Below are positions 1-6,598 of a stretch of DNA of 21,454 nt, in pieces. Source of the stretch: Clostridiales bacterium (GTDB lineage Bacteria; Bacillota; Clostridia; Christensenellales; Aristaeellaceae). The notes beneath the pieces were generated by a model. It saw only the letters and a program-made list of their open reading frames with translations, searched no databases and was not told the origin of the DNA. Position 1 is the stretch's first letter, and each line of letters begins with the position of its first letter. The stretch spans positions 1 to 21,454 of the forward strand of contig JAHZHX010000037.1 of NCBI GenBank assembly GCA_019420065.1, written 5' to 3'. A program made the position numbers and the translations under genes.

Positions 1-372
1 GAGGTTCAGCATCTTGTCAACGCGCCTGTCAATTTCGCCGCGGCTCATCTTTTTAATTTTCAGGCCGAAGGAGATGTTGTCGCGCACGTTCAGATGCGGG
101 AAAAGCGCGTATTTCTGGAAAACGGTGTTGACCCTGCGCTTGTAGGGAGGGATGCTGGTGATGTCTTTTCCCTCGAAAATCACGCGGCCGGAGGAAGGGT
201 ACTCAAAACCGCCGATAATGCGCAGCGTAGTGGTTTTCCCGCAGCCGGAGGGCCCCAGCAGCGTGACGAATTCCTTTTTGCGAATATAAAGGTTGATATC
301 CGACAGGACGGTCACACCGTCATACTCTTTGGAGACGTTCTCCAAATGTATCATGCGCGGCTGTTCACTCAT
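1..372 (-). CDS. potA: Polyamine ABC transporter ATP-binding protein, PotA-like (partial, 3' end off the left edge)
   Basis: The first 124 residues of an ABC ATPase are visible on the minus strand; the rest lies beyond base 1. The Walker A motif GPSGCGKTT is at residues 40-48 and the Q-loop segment VFQKYALFPHL at 84-94, a form typical of PotA/PotG-type spermidine-putrescine importers. PotA couples ATP hydrolysis at the inner face of the membrane to polyamine import, with PotB/PotC permeases and the PotD binding protein. The ATG at 370-372 is preceded by a GAGGAG ribosome binding site. The gene lies 36 bases downstream of a PuuR-like regulator on the same strand, so the two are probably cotranscribed. 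Family assignment is good; the exact substrate (spermidine, putrescine or another cation) is inferred from motif type and neighbour. Confidence 0.87.
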   Translation of the reverse strand, partial: MSEQPRMIHLENVSKEYDGVTVLSDINLYIRKKEFVTLLGPSGCGKTTTLRIIGGFEYPSSGRVIFEGKDITSIPPYKRRVNTVFQKYALFPHLNVRDNISFGLKIKKMSRGEIDRRVDKMLNL

Positions 373-408
373 GGCGATTTTTCTCCTCAATCATGATTGG
401 TAAAATAC

Positions 409-957
409 TTAAAAGCTGGGCGGGGTGGAAATCCACAGGATCTTGGCCGGGCGCTTGCCCTTGTTGGCGAGATGATGCGGCGCGGTCGGATGGATGCAGA
501 AGCTCCCGCCTGTTTTGACCCGCAGCTTTTCGTCGCCAAGATGCAGCGTCACGCTCCCGGAAAGAACGTAGCCAAACTCCTCGCCTTCATGCGGGGGAAG
601 CTCCTGCGAGCAGCCGCCCGGGCCGATGTTCATCAGAATGGGCTCCATGCTGTTTTTCTGCGCGCTGGGAACAAGCCACAGAATGCTGCCGCGCAGCGTT
701 TCGTCATCCGTTTTTTCGAACATGTCGCCCGGTTCAAAAACGATTTTTTCATCGGCGTCCGCTTCGGAAAAGAAGGTTTTCAGATCGCTGCCGAGGCATT
801 CAAGCATATCGGTCAGCGTGGCGATTGAAGGGGAGGCGAGATCGCGTTCTACCTGCGAAATAAAGCCTTTGCTCAGTTCGCAGCGGCTTGCCATTTCTTC
901 CTGGGTAAGATTGCGCTGGATGCGCAGTCTGCGCAGCCTTTCGCCAATATCCATCAT
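409..957 (-). CDS. HTH-XRE/cupin transcriptional regulator, PuuR-like
   Basis: A protein of 182 residues. It has an N-terminal Cro/C1-type helix-turn-helix (about residues 7-58, including LTQEEMASRCELSKGFISQVE) and a C-terminal cupin domain (about 110-178, with PPHEGEEFGYVLSGS and the later PTAPHHL). This two-domain form is that of PuuR and related regulators, which in many Firmicutes sit directly upstream of potABCD and respond to polyamines. Here potA follows 36 bases downstream. The start is the first of two adjacent ATG codons (955-957), 7 bases after AAGGAG. A consensus promoter and two palindromes containing GTTTAG/CTAAAC lie upstream, so autoregulation is likely. Ligand and operator assignment are inferred. 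Confidence 0.87.
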   Translation of the reverse strand: MMDIGERLRRLRIQRNLTQEEMASRCELSKGFISQVERDLASPSIATLTDMLECLGSDLKTFFSEADADEKIVFEPGDMFEKTDDETLRGSILWLVPSAQKNSMEPILMNIGPGGCSQELPPHEGEEFGYVLSGSVTLHLGDEKLRVKTGGSFCIHPTAPHHLANKGKRPAKILWISTPPSF

Positions 958-976
958 CTATGCGCTCCTTGCCGGC

Positions 977-995
977 AGTTTAGCGCAGCTAAACT
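977..995. promoter_or_regulatory. Palindromic operator, proximal copy
   Basis: A perfect inverted repeat, AGTTTAGC-GCA-GCTAAACT, lies between the promoter and the start codon of the PuuR-like regulator. It shares the GTTTAG/CTAAAC core with the second palindrome at 1011-1031. It lies downstream of the predicted transcription start, where a bound repressor would block elongation. The link to the PuuR-like protein is inferred from position. Confidence 0.65.
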
Positions 996-1010
996 TTTTG
1001 TGACACATTC

Positions 1011-1031
1011 AGGTTTAGGATTACTAAACTT
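1011..1031. promoter_or_regulatory. Palindromic operator, distal copy
   Basis: An inverted repeat with the core GTTTAG-GATTA-CTAAAC at 1013-1029 and one mismatch in the flanking pair. It overlaps the expected transcription start region of the minus-strand promoter (-10 at 1046-1051). It has the same half-sites as the palindrome at 977-995 with a 5-base rather than a 3-base centre, so the two are not identical copies. Confidence 0.65.
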
Positions 1032-1045
1032 GAATGGCGATATAG

Positions 1046-1074
1046 ATTAAACCATATTCATGTCCGCGTGTCAA
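1046..1074 (-). promoter_or_regulatory. Sigma-A promoter of the puuR-like/potA operon
   Basis: On the minus strand, TTGACA (1069-1074) and TTTAAT (1046-1051) are separated by exactly 17 bases. It points toward the regulator, and the two palindromic operators lie just downstream. Confidence 0.8.
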
Positions 1075-1095
1075 TACGGTTTTGAAAAAAATTTG

Positions 1096-1124
1096 TTGAT
1101 TTTTGCGGTTGTATATGCTAAAAT
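1096..1124 (+). promoter_or_regulatory. Sigma-A promoter of the ctsR operon
   Basis: TTGATT (1096-1101) and TAAAAT (1119-1124) are separated by 17 bases. The CtsR box begins 7 bases after the -10, at the expected transcription start. It diverges from the polyamine operon promoter 22 bases away. Confidence 0.72.
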
Positions 1125-1130
1125 TCTAAT

Positions 1131-1158
1131 GGTCAAAGTAAGTCAGAAAAATTTGACT
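1131..1158 (+). promoter_or_regulatory. CtsR operator
   Basis: The known CtsR box is a tandem heptamer, (A/G)GTCAAA-NAN-(A/G)GTCAAA. Here GGTCAAA (1131-1137), a 3-base gap, and AGTCAGA (1141-1147) match with one mismatch in the second copy. A third heptamer AGTCAAA lies on the opposite strand at 1152-1158. Position over the transcription start predicts autorepression of ctsR-mcsA-mcsB-clpC at normal temperature. Confidence 0.8.
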
Positions 1159-1184
1159 TTTTCGAGCAAATAAGGAGAGAGAAC

Positions 1185-1682
1185 ATGCGCCTTAGCGATA
1201 CGATTGAACGCTTTATTAAAGAAATGATGCAGGGCGAGCCTCAGGATGGCATCGAATTGAAACGCAACGAGTTGGCGGAATACTTTCATTGTGCGCCGTC
1301 GCAGATCAATTATGTGCTTTCCACGCGCTTTACGCCGGATCATGGCTATGTGACTTCATCTCAGCGCGGCGGCGGCGGCTATATCCGCATCGTTCGCATT
1401 GTGCGCAGCGAGGAAGAGCATCTGGCCTATCTGCTGAATGAGCGGGTAGGAACGGCGGTAACGGCCAACGAAGCGCAGATTTTGTGCATGCAGCTGGCCG
1501 AGCGGGGCATGCTCAGCCGGGATGACGCACTGCTGATGGCCTCGGCAACTTCCAATGCCGCGCTGTCCGTCCCGATGCCGGAAAATCTGAAGGATACGCT
1601 GCGCGCCAAGATTCTGCGCAGCATGCTGCTTGCGGCGGCGCAGCGCGGAAATGCGGGAAAGGAGCAAGGGCATGAAGTGTGA
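1185..1682 (+). CDS. ctsR: Class III heat-shock repressor CtsR
   Basis: A protein of 165 residues. It has an N-terminal winged helix-turn-helix and the diagnostic glycine-rich wing RGGGG at residues 61-65, within a segment that reads SSQRGGGGYIRI. CtsR is a dimeric thermosensing repressor that binds tandem heptamers in the promoters of clp genes. In Bacillus it is released by heat and by the McsA/McsB proteins. The ATG lies 7 bases after AAGGAG (1172-1177). It heads the classical ctsR-mcsA-mcsB-clpC operon and overlaps mcsA by 11 bases. A CtsR box in its own promoter supports autoregulation. The DNA-contacting wing is intact, so repressor function is expected. Confidence 0.95.
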   Translation: MRLSDTIERFIKEMMQGEPQDGIELKRNELAEYFHCAPSQINYVLSTRFTPDHGYVTSSQRGGGGYIRIVRIVRSEEEHLAYLLNERVGTAVTANEAQILCMQLAERGMLSRDDALLMASATSNAALSVPMPENLKDTLRAKILRSMLLAAAQRGNAGKEQGHEV

Positions 1683-2151
1683 TGTTTGCGGCCTGCGCCC
1701 GGCCAGCGGCGTGATTTCCATGATCAGCAATGGCAAAAGCACAACGCGGCGGATATGCGCGCAGTGCATGGCGCGGCTGCGGCGGCCAAGCGCTTATACG
1801 ATCCAGATGACATTGCTGGGTACGCTGCCGCAGCAGGAGGATGCGCAGCGCCAATGCCCGGCGTGCGGGCGCAGCGAACGGCAGCTTCGTCTTACTGGGC
1901 GCGTGGGCTGTCCGGTTTGCTATCAGACCTTTGCGCCGCTGCTGGAAACGGTGATCGGCCAGCTGGGCAGTGGAAGACGTCAAAGCATGGACGGCGCGGC
2001 GGCTGAAGTCTCAAGGCAGGAAGAAAACCGGTTGGATGCGCTGCGCGAGGAAATGTTTCGTGCCGTGAACGCGGAAAATTACGAACGAGCGGCAGAGCTG
2101 CGGGATGAAATCCGCGCTTTGCAGGCTGAACAGCGGGGGACGGAAGCATGA
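1672..2151 (+). CDS. mcsA: McsA, zinc-binding activator of McsB and ClpC adaptor component
   Basis: A protein of 159 residues. Four CxxC pairs form two zinc-binding units: C3/C6 with C29/C32 (CAQC), and CPAC with CPVC further on. The C-terminus carries a UVR-type helical hairpin (EENRLDALREEMFRAVNAEN...ERAAELRDEI), which in this family contacts ClpC. In Bacillus and Staphylococcus McsA activates the arginine kinase McsB and takes part in delivering substrates to ClpC. Chosen start: ATG at 1672, 7 bases after AAAGGAG; an in-frame upstream start at 1630 would overlap ctsR further without a better site. It overlaps mcsB by 4 bases (ATGA), suggesting translational coupling. All eight cysteines are retained, in contrast to the eroded McsB. 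Confidence 0.92.
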   Translation: MKCDVCGLRPASGVISMISNGKSTTRRICAQCMARLRRPSAYTIQMTLLGTLPQQEDAQRQCPACGRSERQLRLTGRVGCPVCYQTFAPLLETVIGQLGSGRRQSMDGAAAEVSRQEENRLDALREEMFRAVNAENYERAAELRDEIRALQAEQRGTEA

Positions 2152-3128
2152 AAGACTACTATTTGAATGCCTCCGTAAGTCTGCTGCGTAATTATGAGGA
2201 TTTGCCATTTGACGCGGCGCGCAGCGCGGAAACTGCGCAACGGGTCAATGAAAGGGCCTCCGTCGCCCTGGAAAACTGCGGGGAAAGCTATCTGTATTTG
2301 CCGTATTCTGCTATGAACGATGAAAAAAAGCGCGATCTGCAGCGTCGGCGTTTGCTGCCGGAGCATGCGGCGGACGCGCTTTATGGCGAGACTTATCTGC
2401 GCGCGGACGGCAAGGTATGCGTGCAAACGGCGGCAGAGGATCATATCGCGGTTTCGGCATTTTCCGCGGACGCTTCTTTGGAAGCGGCGCTGCGAAACTG
2501 CCGCAGTCTGGAAGCGCAATTTAAAAATACCGGCCGCATGGCCTGGAACGAACGGTTTGGGTATCTGACCTGCCTGCCGTGCAATGCCGGGAGCGGTCTG
2601 CGCGCTGCGCTTTTGCTGCATTTGCCGGCGACTGCCTTGCTCAAGCATGCGGAAGCGGCGGCAAAGACGGCGGCGCTGGAAGGCTTCACACTGGACGCGA
2701 TGCAAACGCCGCCTTTGCAGGGAAACGGCCTGTATCTGCTGGAAAACCGCGGCGCACGGGGAACGGAAGAGGAGATCCTTGACGCAATGCAGCGCTTTGC
2801 CCGGAAGCTTTGCGAGGACGAAGCGCGTCTGCGGGAAACCGCTCTGGAAAAGCATAACGATCTGATCCGCGATAAGGTGCAGCGCGCATACGGCATAGCC
2901 CGCTATGCGCATTTGCTGAGCCAGGAAGAAACGCTATCCTTGTGGTCGGCGCTGACGCTGGGATGCACGTTGGGCATGCGATTTTGCGCGCCGGATGCGC
3001 TGGAGGAGATGTGGAACCTGGCCAATTTGCCGGATGAGACAGCGGAGGAGCGGGCGCACGCGGTACAAAAAGCGCCGGATGCGTTTCGCGCCTGGCGTAT
3101 GCATCACCTGTTGGATGGAGGAAATTGA
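2148..3128 (+). CDS. mcsB: McsB-family protein, probably a catalytically inactive arginine-kinase homologue
   Basis: A protein of 326 residues; Bacillus McsB has 363. Family membership is clear from operon position and from segments such as NERFGYLTCLPCNAGSGLR (residues 134-152), HLP, and DKVQRAYGI. McsB uses ATP to phosphorylate arginines on proteins, marking them for ClpCP. By alignment from memory with B. subtilis McsB, the ATP-binding SSRIR becomes NASVS (residues 7-11). The NEEDHIR loop becomes AAEDHIA (95-101), losing one acidic catalytic residue and the Arg. The active-site Cys of SCPTN is Leu here, with Cys residues shifted to either side. The RGIYGE segment is replaced by DAMQTPP-like sequence. 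The C-terminal RDxxRA phospho-arginine pocket is not recognisable. The reading frame is intact, so this looks like a retained pseudokinase rather than a pseudogene. It abuts clpC with no spacer. Confidence 0.85.
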   Translation: MKDYYLNASVSLLRNYEDLPFDAARSAETAQRVNERASVALENCGESYLYLPYSAMNDEKKRDLQRRRLLPEHAADALYGETYLRADGKVCVQTAAEDHIAVSAFSADASLEAALRNCRSLEAQFKNTGRMAWNERFGYLTCLPCNAGSGLRAALLLHLPATALLKHAEAAAKTAALEGFTLDAMQTPPLQGNGLYLLENRGARGTEEEILDAMQRFARKLCEDEARLRETALEKHNDLIRDKVQRAYGIARYAHLLSQEETLSLWSALTLGCTLGMRFCAPDALEEMWNLANLPDETAEERAHAVQKAPDAFRAWRMHHLLDGGN

Positions 3129-5546
3129 ATGGCGATTTATGCAAAGTTTAATGAGCGCGCGCAGCGCGTGCTTTCAATCGCGCAAAGGGAAGCGCAGGCG
3201 ATGGGGCATCCGTACGTAGGGACGGAGCATATGCTGCTGGCGCTGATGTGCGAGGCGCGCGACGACGTGCCCGATCTTCCGGAAGGGTTGACCGAAGATG
3301 CCGTGCGCTCGGCCATCCGGATTTTTATCGGCAACGGAACAGGTCTGCAAAAAGCGGTGGAGCTAACGCCTCGGGCCAAGAAAATGCTGGAGAACAGCGT
3401 GCACGAGGCGCAGCGGCTGGGTCATCCCTATGTGACCAGCGCGCATTTGTGGCTGGCGCTGCTGGGAGAGAGCGAGGGCGTGGCCGCGCGTATTTTGACT
3501 ACGCCGGGCTGCGACCGCGAACAGCTGCGCAAAAGCGTGCTGAACCGCATTGTCAGGGAACAGGGCCGCGCGCAGCAGACAAGCGAAGAAAAAAACGGCG
3601 AGCGCACGGCGCTTGAAACCTTTGGCAGCGATCTGACGCAGCGCGCGCAGAAGGGCGAGCTGGATCCGGTCGTCGGACGCGAAAAGGAAATAGAGCGGAT
3701 CGTGCAGATCCTTTCCCGCCGCACCAAAAACAACCCGGTATTGATCGGTGAACCGGGGGTCGGCAAAACCGCCGTGGCGGAAGGGCTGGCGCAGCGCATC
3801 ATTTCCGGCAATATTCCGGAAACGCTGGTAGGGAAACGTCTGGTTTCTTTGGATGTGGGCGCGCTTGTTGCCGGCACAAAGTTTCGCGGCGAGTTTGAGG
3901 AGCGCTTGAAAAACATCATGGGAGAGATCGCGCAGGCGGGCGACGTGATTCTGTTCATTGACGAATTGCAGAATATCATCGGCGCGGGAAAAGGCGAAGG
4001 CGCTATGGACGCCGCCAATATTCTCAAACCGGCGCTGTCGCGCGGCGAGCTGCAATGCATTGGCGCAACAACGCTGGACGAATATCGCAAAAATATAGAA
4101 AAAGATGCGGCGCTGTCGCGCCGATTTCAGCCGGTTACGGTGGAGGAGCCGTCGATCGAGGAAGCGGTGCAGATTCTGCGCGGCTTGCGCGACAAGTATG
4201 AGGCGCATCACAAGGTGCATATTACCGATGACGCATTGCAGGCGGCCGTTCACCTTTCTGATCGGTACATTACCGATCGCTATCTGCCCGATAAAGCGGT
4301 GGATCTGATGGACGAAGCCGCCTCGCGCGTGCGGATCAAAGCGTTTACGCCGCCGCCCGATCTGAAGGAGCAGCAGCTGCGCCTGGACGGAATCCTGCGC
4401 GAGAAGCAGGAAGCAATCGATCATCAGGAGTATGAGCGGGCTGCCCGGCTGCGCGACAGCGAGCATGAGATCCGCACGGAAATTGCCGGAAAGCGTTCGG
4501 AATGGGAAAAGAAAAAGTTAAGCGGCAGCGATGTGGTGAACAAGGAGAGCATTGCGCAGGTGGTTGCCGCCTGGACGGGCGTCCCGGTTGAAAAAATGAC
4601 GGAGAGCGAAAGCGAGCGGCTGCTGCGTCTTGAGGAGATCCTGCACCAGCGTGTGGTAGGGCAGGATGAAGCCGTTTCGGCGGTATCGCGGGCCATCCGT
4701 CGGGCACGGGCGGGACTCCAGGATCCAAAACGTCCGATCGGTTCGTTTATTTTCCTGGGGCCGACGGGAGTTGGCAAAACGGAGCTTTGCCGCGCGCTGG
4801 GTGAAGTGATGTTTGGGGATGAAAGCGCGCTGATCCGCCTGGATATGAGCGAATATATGGAAAAGCATACGGCGTCGCGCATGGTTGGCGCCCCTCCGGG
4901 CTATGTGGGCTATGAAGAGGGAGGGCAGCTGACGGAGGCCGTGCGTCGGAAGCCATACAGCGTTGTGCTGTTTGATGAAATTGAAAAAGCGCATCCCGAT
5001 GTGTTCAATATGTTGCTGCAAATTTTGGAGGATGGCCGTTTGACGGATAATAATGGCCGGGTGGTCAGCTTCCGCAACTGCGTGATCGTGATGACGAGCA
5101 ATGCTGGCGCGCATGCAATCAACGATGGTCGTGTGGTTGGCTTCGGCGGCAGCGGCGAAGGCGGATATGAAGGCATGAAAGCGCGCGTAATGGAGGAATT
5201 GCGCCGGGTATTCCGGCCGGAATTCCTGAACCGCGTGGACGAAACGGTGGTATTCCATGCGCTGAACCAGGAGGAAATCCGTCAGATTGCCGCGATTATG
5301 CTGGGCCAAATGCAAAAAAGGCTGTATGGCTTGGGCGTTGAGCTGACATATGACGAAGCGGCGGTGAGCCTGCTGGCCGACGCGGGATTTGACGCAAAGC
5401 TTGGCGCGCGTCCGCTGCGCCGGGCCATTCAGCGGAAAGTGGAGGATGCACTCAGCGAGGAGATTATCGCCGGGCGGCTGAAGCTCGGCGATGCCGTTCA
5501 CCTCGGCGCGCAGGATGACCGCTTGACGTTTGATAAAAAAGAATAA
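3129..5546 (+). CDS. clpC: ATP-dependent Clp protease ATPase subunit ClpC
   Basis: A protein of 805 residues, the usual ClpC size. The N-terminal double Clp-N repeat spans about 1-145 (starting with FNERAQRVL). The first AAA+ module has Walker A GEPGVGKT (207-214), Walker B VILFIDEL (273-280) and an arginine pair at 331-332. The UVR/M-domain coiled coil lies near 420-455. The second AAA+ module has Walker A GPTGVGKT (544-551) and Walker B VVLFDE (612-617), with a ClpB-type small domain at the end. ClpC forms a hexamer that unfolds proteins into ClpP. All nucleotide-binding motifs are intact. The ATG follows the mcsB stop directly, with GGAGGAAA inside the mcsB 3' end. A strong terminator follows at once, so the operon ends here. 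Confidence 0.97.
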   Translation: MAIYAKFNERAQRVLSIAQREAQAMGHPYVGTEHMLLALMCEARDDVPDLPEGLTEDAVRSAIRIFIGNGTGLQKAVELTPRAKKMLENSVHEAQRLGHPYVTSAHLWLALLGESEGVAARILTTPGCDREQLRKSVLNRIVREQGRAQQTSEEKNGERTALETFGSDLTQRAQKGELDPVVGREKEIERIVQILSRRTKNNPVLIGEPGVGKTAVAEGLAQRIISGNIPETLVGKRLVSLDVGALVAGTKFRGEFEERLKNIMGEIAQAGDVILFIDELQNIIGAGKGEGAMDAANILKPALSRGELQCIGATTLDEYRKNIEKDAALSRRFQPVTVEEPSIEEAVQILRGLRDKYEAHHKVHITDDALQAAVHLSDRYITDRYLPDKAVDLMDEAASRVRIKAFTPPPDLKEQQLRLDGILREKQEAIDHQEYERAARLRDSEHEIRTEIAGKRSEWEKKKLSGSDVVNKESIAQVVAAWTGVPVEKMTESESERLLRLEEILHQRVVGQDEAVSAVSRAIRRARAGLQDPKRPIGSFIFLGPTGVGKTELCRALGEVMFGDESALIRLDMSEYMEKHTASRMVGAPPGYVGYEEGGQLTEAVRRKPYSVVLFDEIEKAHPDVFNMLLQILEDGRLTDNNGRVVSFRNCVIVMTSNAGAHAINDGRVVGFGGSGEGGYEGMKARVMEELRRVFRPEFLNRVDETVVFHALNQEEIRQIAAIMLGQMQKRLYGLGVELTYDEAAVSLLADAGFDAKLGARPLRRAIQRKVEDALSEEIIAGRLKLGDAVHLGAQDDRLTFDKKE

Positions 5547-5588
5547 GCAAAACGCCTCCCGTGAATGCAAAAACGGGAGGCGTTTTGC
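5547..5588. terminator. Rho-independent terminator between clpC and the abrB-like gene
   Basis: A perfect 15-bp stem (5547-5561 with 5574-5588) has a 12-base loop; its A-rich/T-rich outer ends give a T run in both directions. It starts directly after the clpC stop and lies 44 bases beyond the stop of the converging AbrB-like gene, so it can serve both. Confidence 0.9.
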
Positions 5589-5632
5589 CGCTGGAAAATA
5601 TCCGTATCAGTTTTCTGCGTCCCGCATATGTA

Positions 5633-5887
5633 TCAGGGGCGAGGCGTCATGTGTTCAAGCTCGCGCAGACAGCTGCGGCAAATGAGCTTGCCGTGAAAAT
5701 AGGCAACATCCTGCGCTTCTCCGCAGAATATGCATGCGGGGTGATATTTTTTGAGAATGATGCGGTCATCCTCCATGAAGATTTCAATTTCATCGCGGGT
5801 GGAAAGATCCATTACTTTTCGTAATTCGATCGGCAAAACGATCCGGCCCAACTCATCCAGTCTGCGTACGATTCCTGTCGCTTTCAT
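5633..5887 (-). CDS. AbrB/SpoVT-family transition-state regulator with zinc-ribbon tail
   Basis: A protein of 84 residues. Residues 1-48 are a swapped-hairpin AbrB DNA-binding domain (MKATGIVRRLDELGRIVLPI, then IEIFMEDDRIILKKY), very close to the Bacillus AbrB/Abh N-terminus. The short C-terminal part carries C52xxC55 and C70xxC73, a likely zinc ribbon in place of the Bacillus AbrB multimerisation domain. Such proteins regulate stationary-phase and sporulation genes. The ATG follows GGAGGTG by about 7 bases. A sigma-A-like promoter lies upstream, and the gene is divergent from the sporulation genes spmA-spmB. Whether it controls them is not shown by the sequence. Confidence 0.9.
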   Translation of the reverse strand: MKATGIVRRLDELGRIVLPIELRKVMDLSTRDEIEIFMEDDRIILKKYHPACIFCGEAQDVAYFHGKLICRSCLRELEHMTPRP

Positions 5888-5932
5888 ATTGACACCTCCA
5901 TCTGTTTGCAGTGATAAACTGGAAACAATCTC

Positions 5933-5962
5933 ATTTTATACATATTGGAAGGGAAATGTCAA
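5933..5962 (-). promoter_or_regulatory. Sigma-A promoter of the abrB-like gene
   Basis: On the minus strand TTGACA (5957-5962) is followed by TATAAA (5935-5940, 16-base spacer) or TAAAAT (5933-5938, 18-base spacer). Both are acceptable -10 choices. Confidence 0.7.
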
Positions 5963-5978
5963 TTGTTTTAGCGAAAAC

Positions 5979-6012
5979 GTCCATTTTTTTACACTGCATT
6001 CACAAAATGGAC
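5979..6012. repeat. Inverted repeat upstream of spmA
   Basis: Perfect 9-base arms GTCCATTTT (5979-5987) and AAAATGGAC (6004-6012) flank a 16-base centre containing TTACACTGC. It ends 16 bases before the spmA start codon. It could be an operator or a leader hairpin close to the ribosome binding site; there is no T run after it, so it is not a terminator. Confidence 0.5.
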
Positions 6013-6028
6013 ATAACGGAGGGGAAAG

Positions 6029-6598
6029 ATGAGCGCTGCGCTGCTGGTTATGATTACGGTTGGATGCGTTTGCAGTATGCTCAACGGCAGCGTCGGCGCG
6101 ACCGCGCAGGCGGCGATGCAGGCAGCCGGCGACGCTGTCAGCACTGTGCTCGCGATGATAAGCGGTTTTATGTTTTTCAGCGGCCTGATCCGCATTTTGG
6201 AGCGGGCAGGCGTTGTGCGTTTTTTGGTGCGGATGCTTAACCGGCCGCTGCGCTGGTTGTTTGGAAATTCGGTATCTCTGGAAGCGATGCAGGCGATCGC
6301 AATGAATCTTTCTGCCAACATGCTTGGCGTGGGCAACGCGGCAACGCCGATGGGGTTGAAAGCAGCTAGGCTCCTGAATCCGGAAGGAATGGAAAAAGCC
6401 AATGCGGCTTTGTGTCTGCTGCTGGTGATGAACGCAACCTCGGTGCAGCTGTTCCCTGCCTCGGTTATTGCGCTGCGCGCGGCGGCCGGGAGCGCCGCTC
6501 CGGAAGCGATTGTATGGCCTATGCTGGCAGCCAGCGGTGCCTCCACGGCGGTGGGGATCGCGCTGTGCAAAATCTGCGAAAGGGGCCGCGGAAAATGA
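6029..6598 (+). CDS. spmA: Spore maturation protein A
   Basis: A membrane protein of 189 residues; the Bacillus protein has 196. Several hydrophobic helices are evident and the signature NLSANMLGVGNAATPMG is at residues 93-109, which matches the family core. SpmA and SpmB belong to the nucleoside-recognition (Gate) domain membrane family, and in Bacillus both are needed for normal spore core dehydration and heat resistance. The ATG follows GGAGGGG. It overlaps spmB by 4 bases (ATGA), the usual arrangement. I could not identify a convincing vegetative promoter; a sporulation-sigma promoter would be expected but cannot be asserted from the bases. Confidence 0.93.
   Translation: MSAALLVMITVGCVCSMLNGSVGATAQAAMQAAGDAVSTVLAMISGFMFFSGLIRILERAGVVRFLVRMLNRPLRWLFGNSVSLEAMQAIAMNLSANMLGVGNAATPMGLKAARLLNPEGMEKANAALCLLLVMNATSVQLFPASVIALRAAAGSAAPEAIVWPMLAASGASTAVGIALCKICERGRGK

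Noticed and set aside
397..828. Plus-strand frames over the PuuR-like gene and potA
   Set aside because: Shadows of the minus-strand genes; no ribosome binding sites or domains.
2148..3128. mcsB as a pseudogene
   Set aside because: No frameshift or internal stop, and both junctions with neighbours are intact. The loss is limited to catalytic residues, which fits a retained non-kinase protein better than decay.
3363..4466. Long open frame (367 codons) antisense to clpC
   Set aside because: It lies wholly within clpC, which has full domain conservation. The frame is a by-product of GC-rich codon bias and shows no recognisable protein features.
4518..5570. Long antisense open frame (350 codons) over the clpC 3' half
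   Set aside because: Same reason; it also begins in the terminator after clpC.
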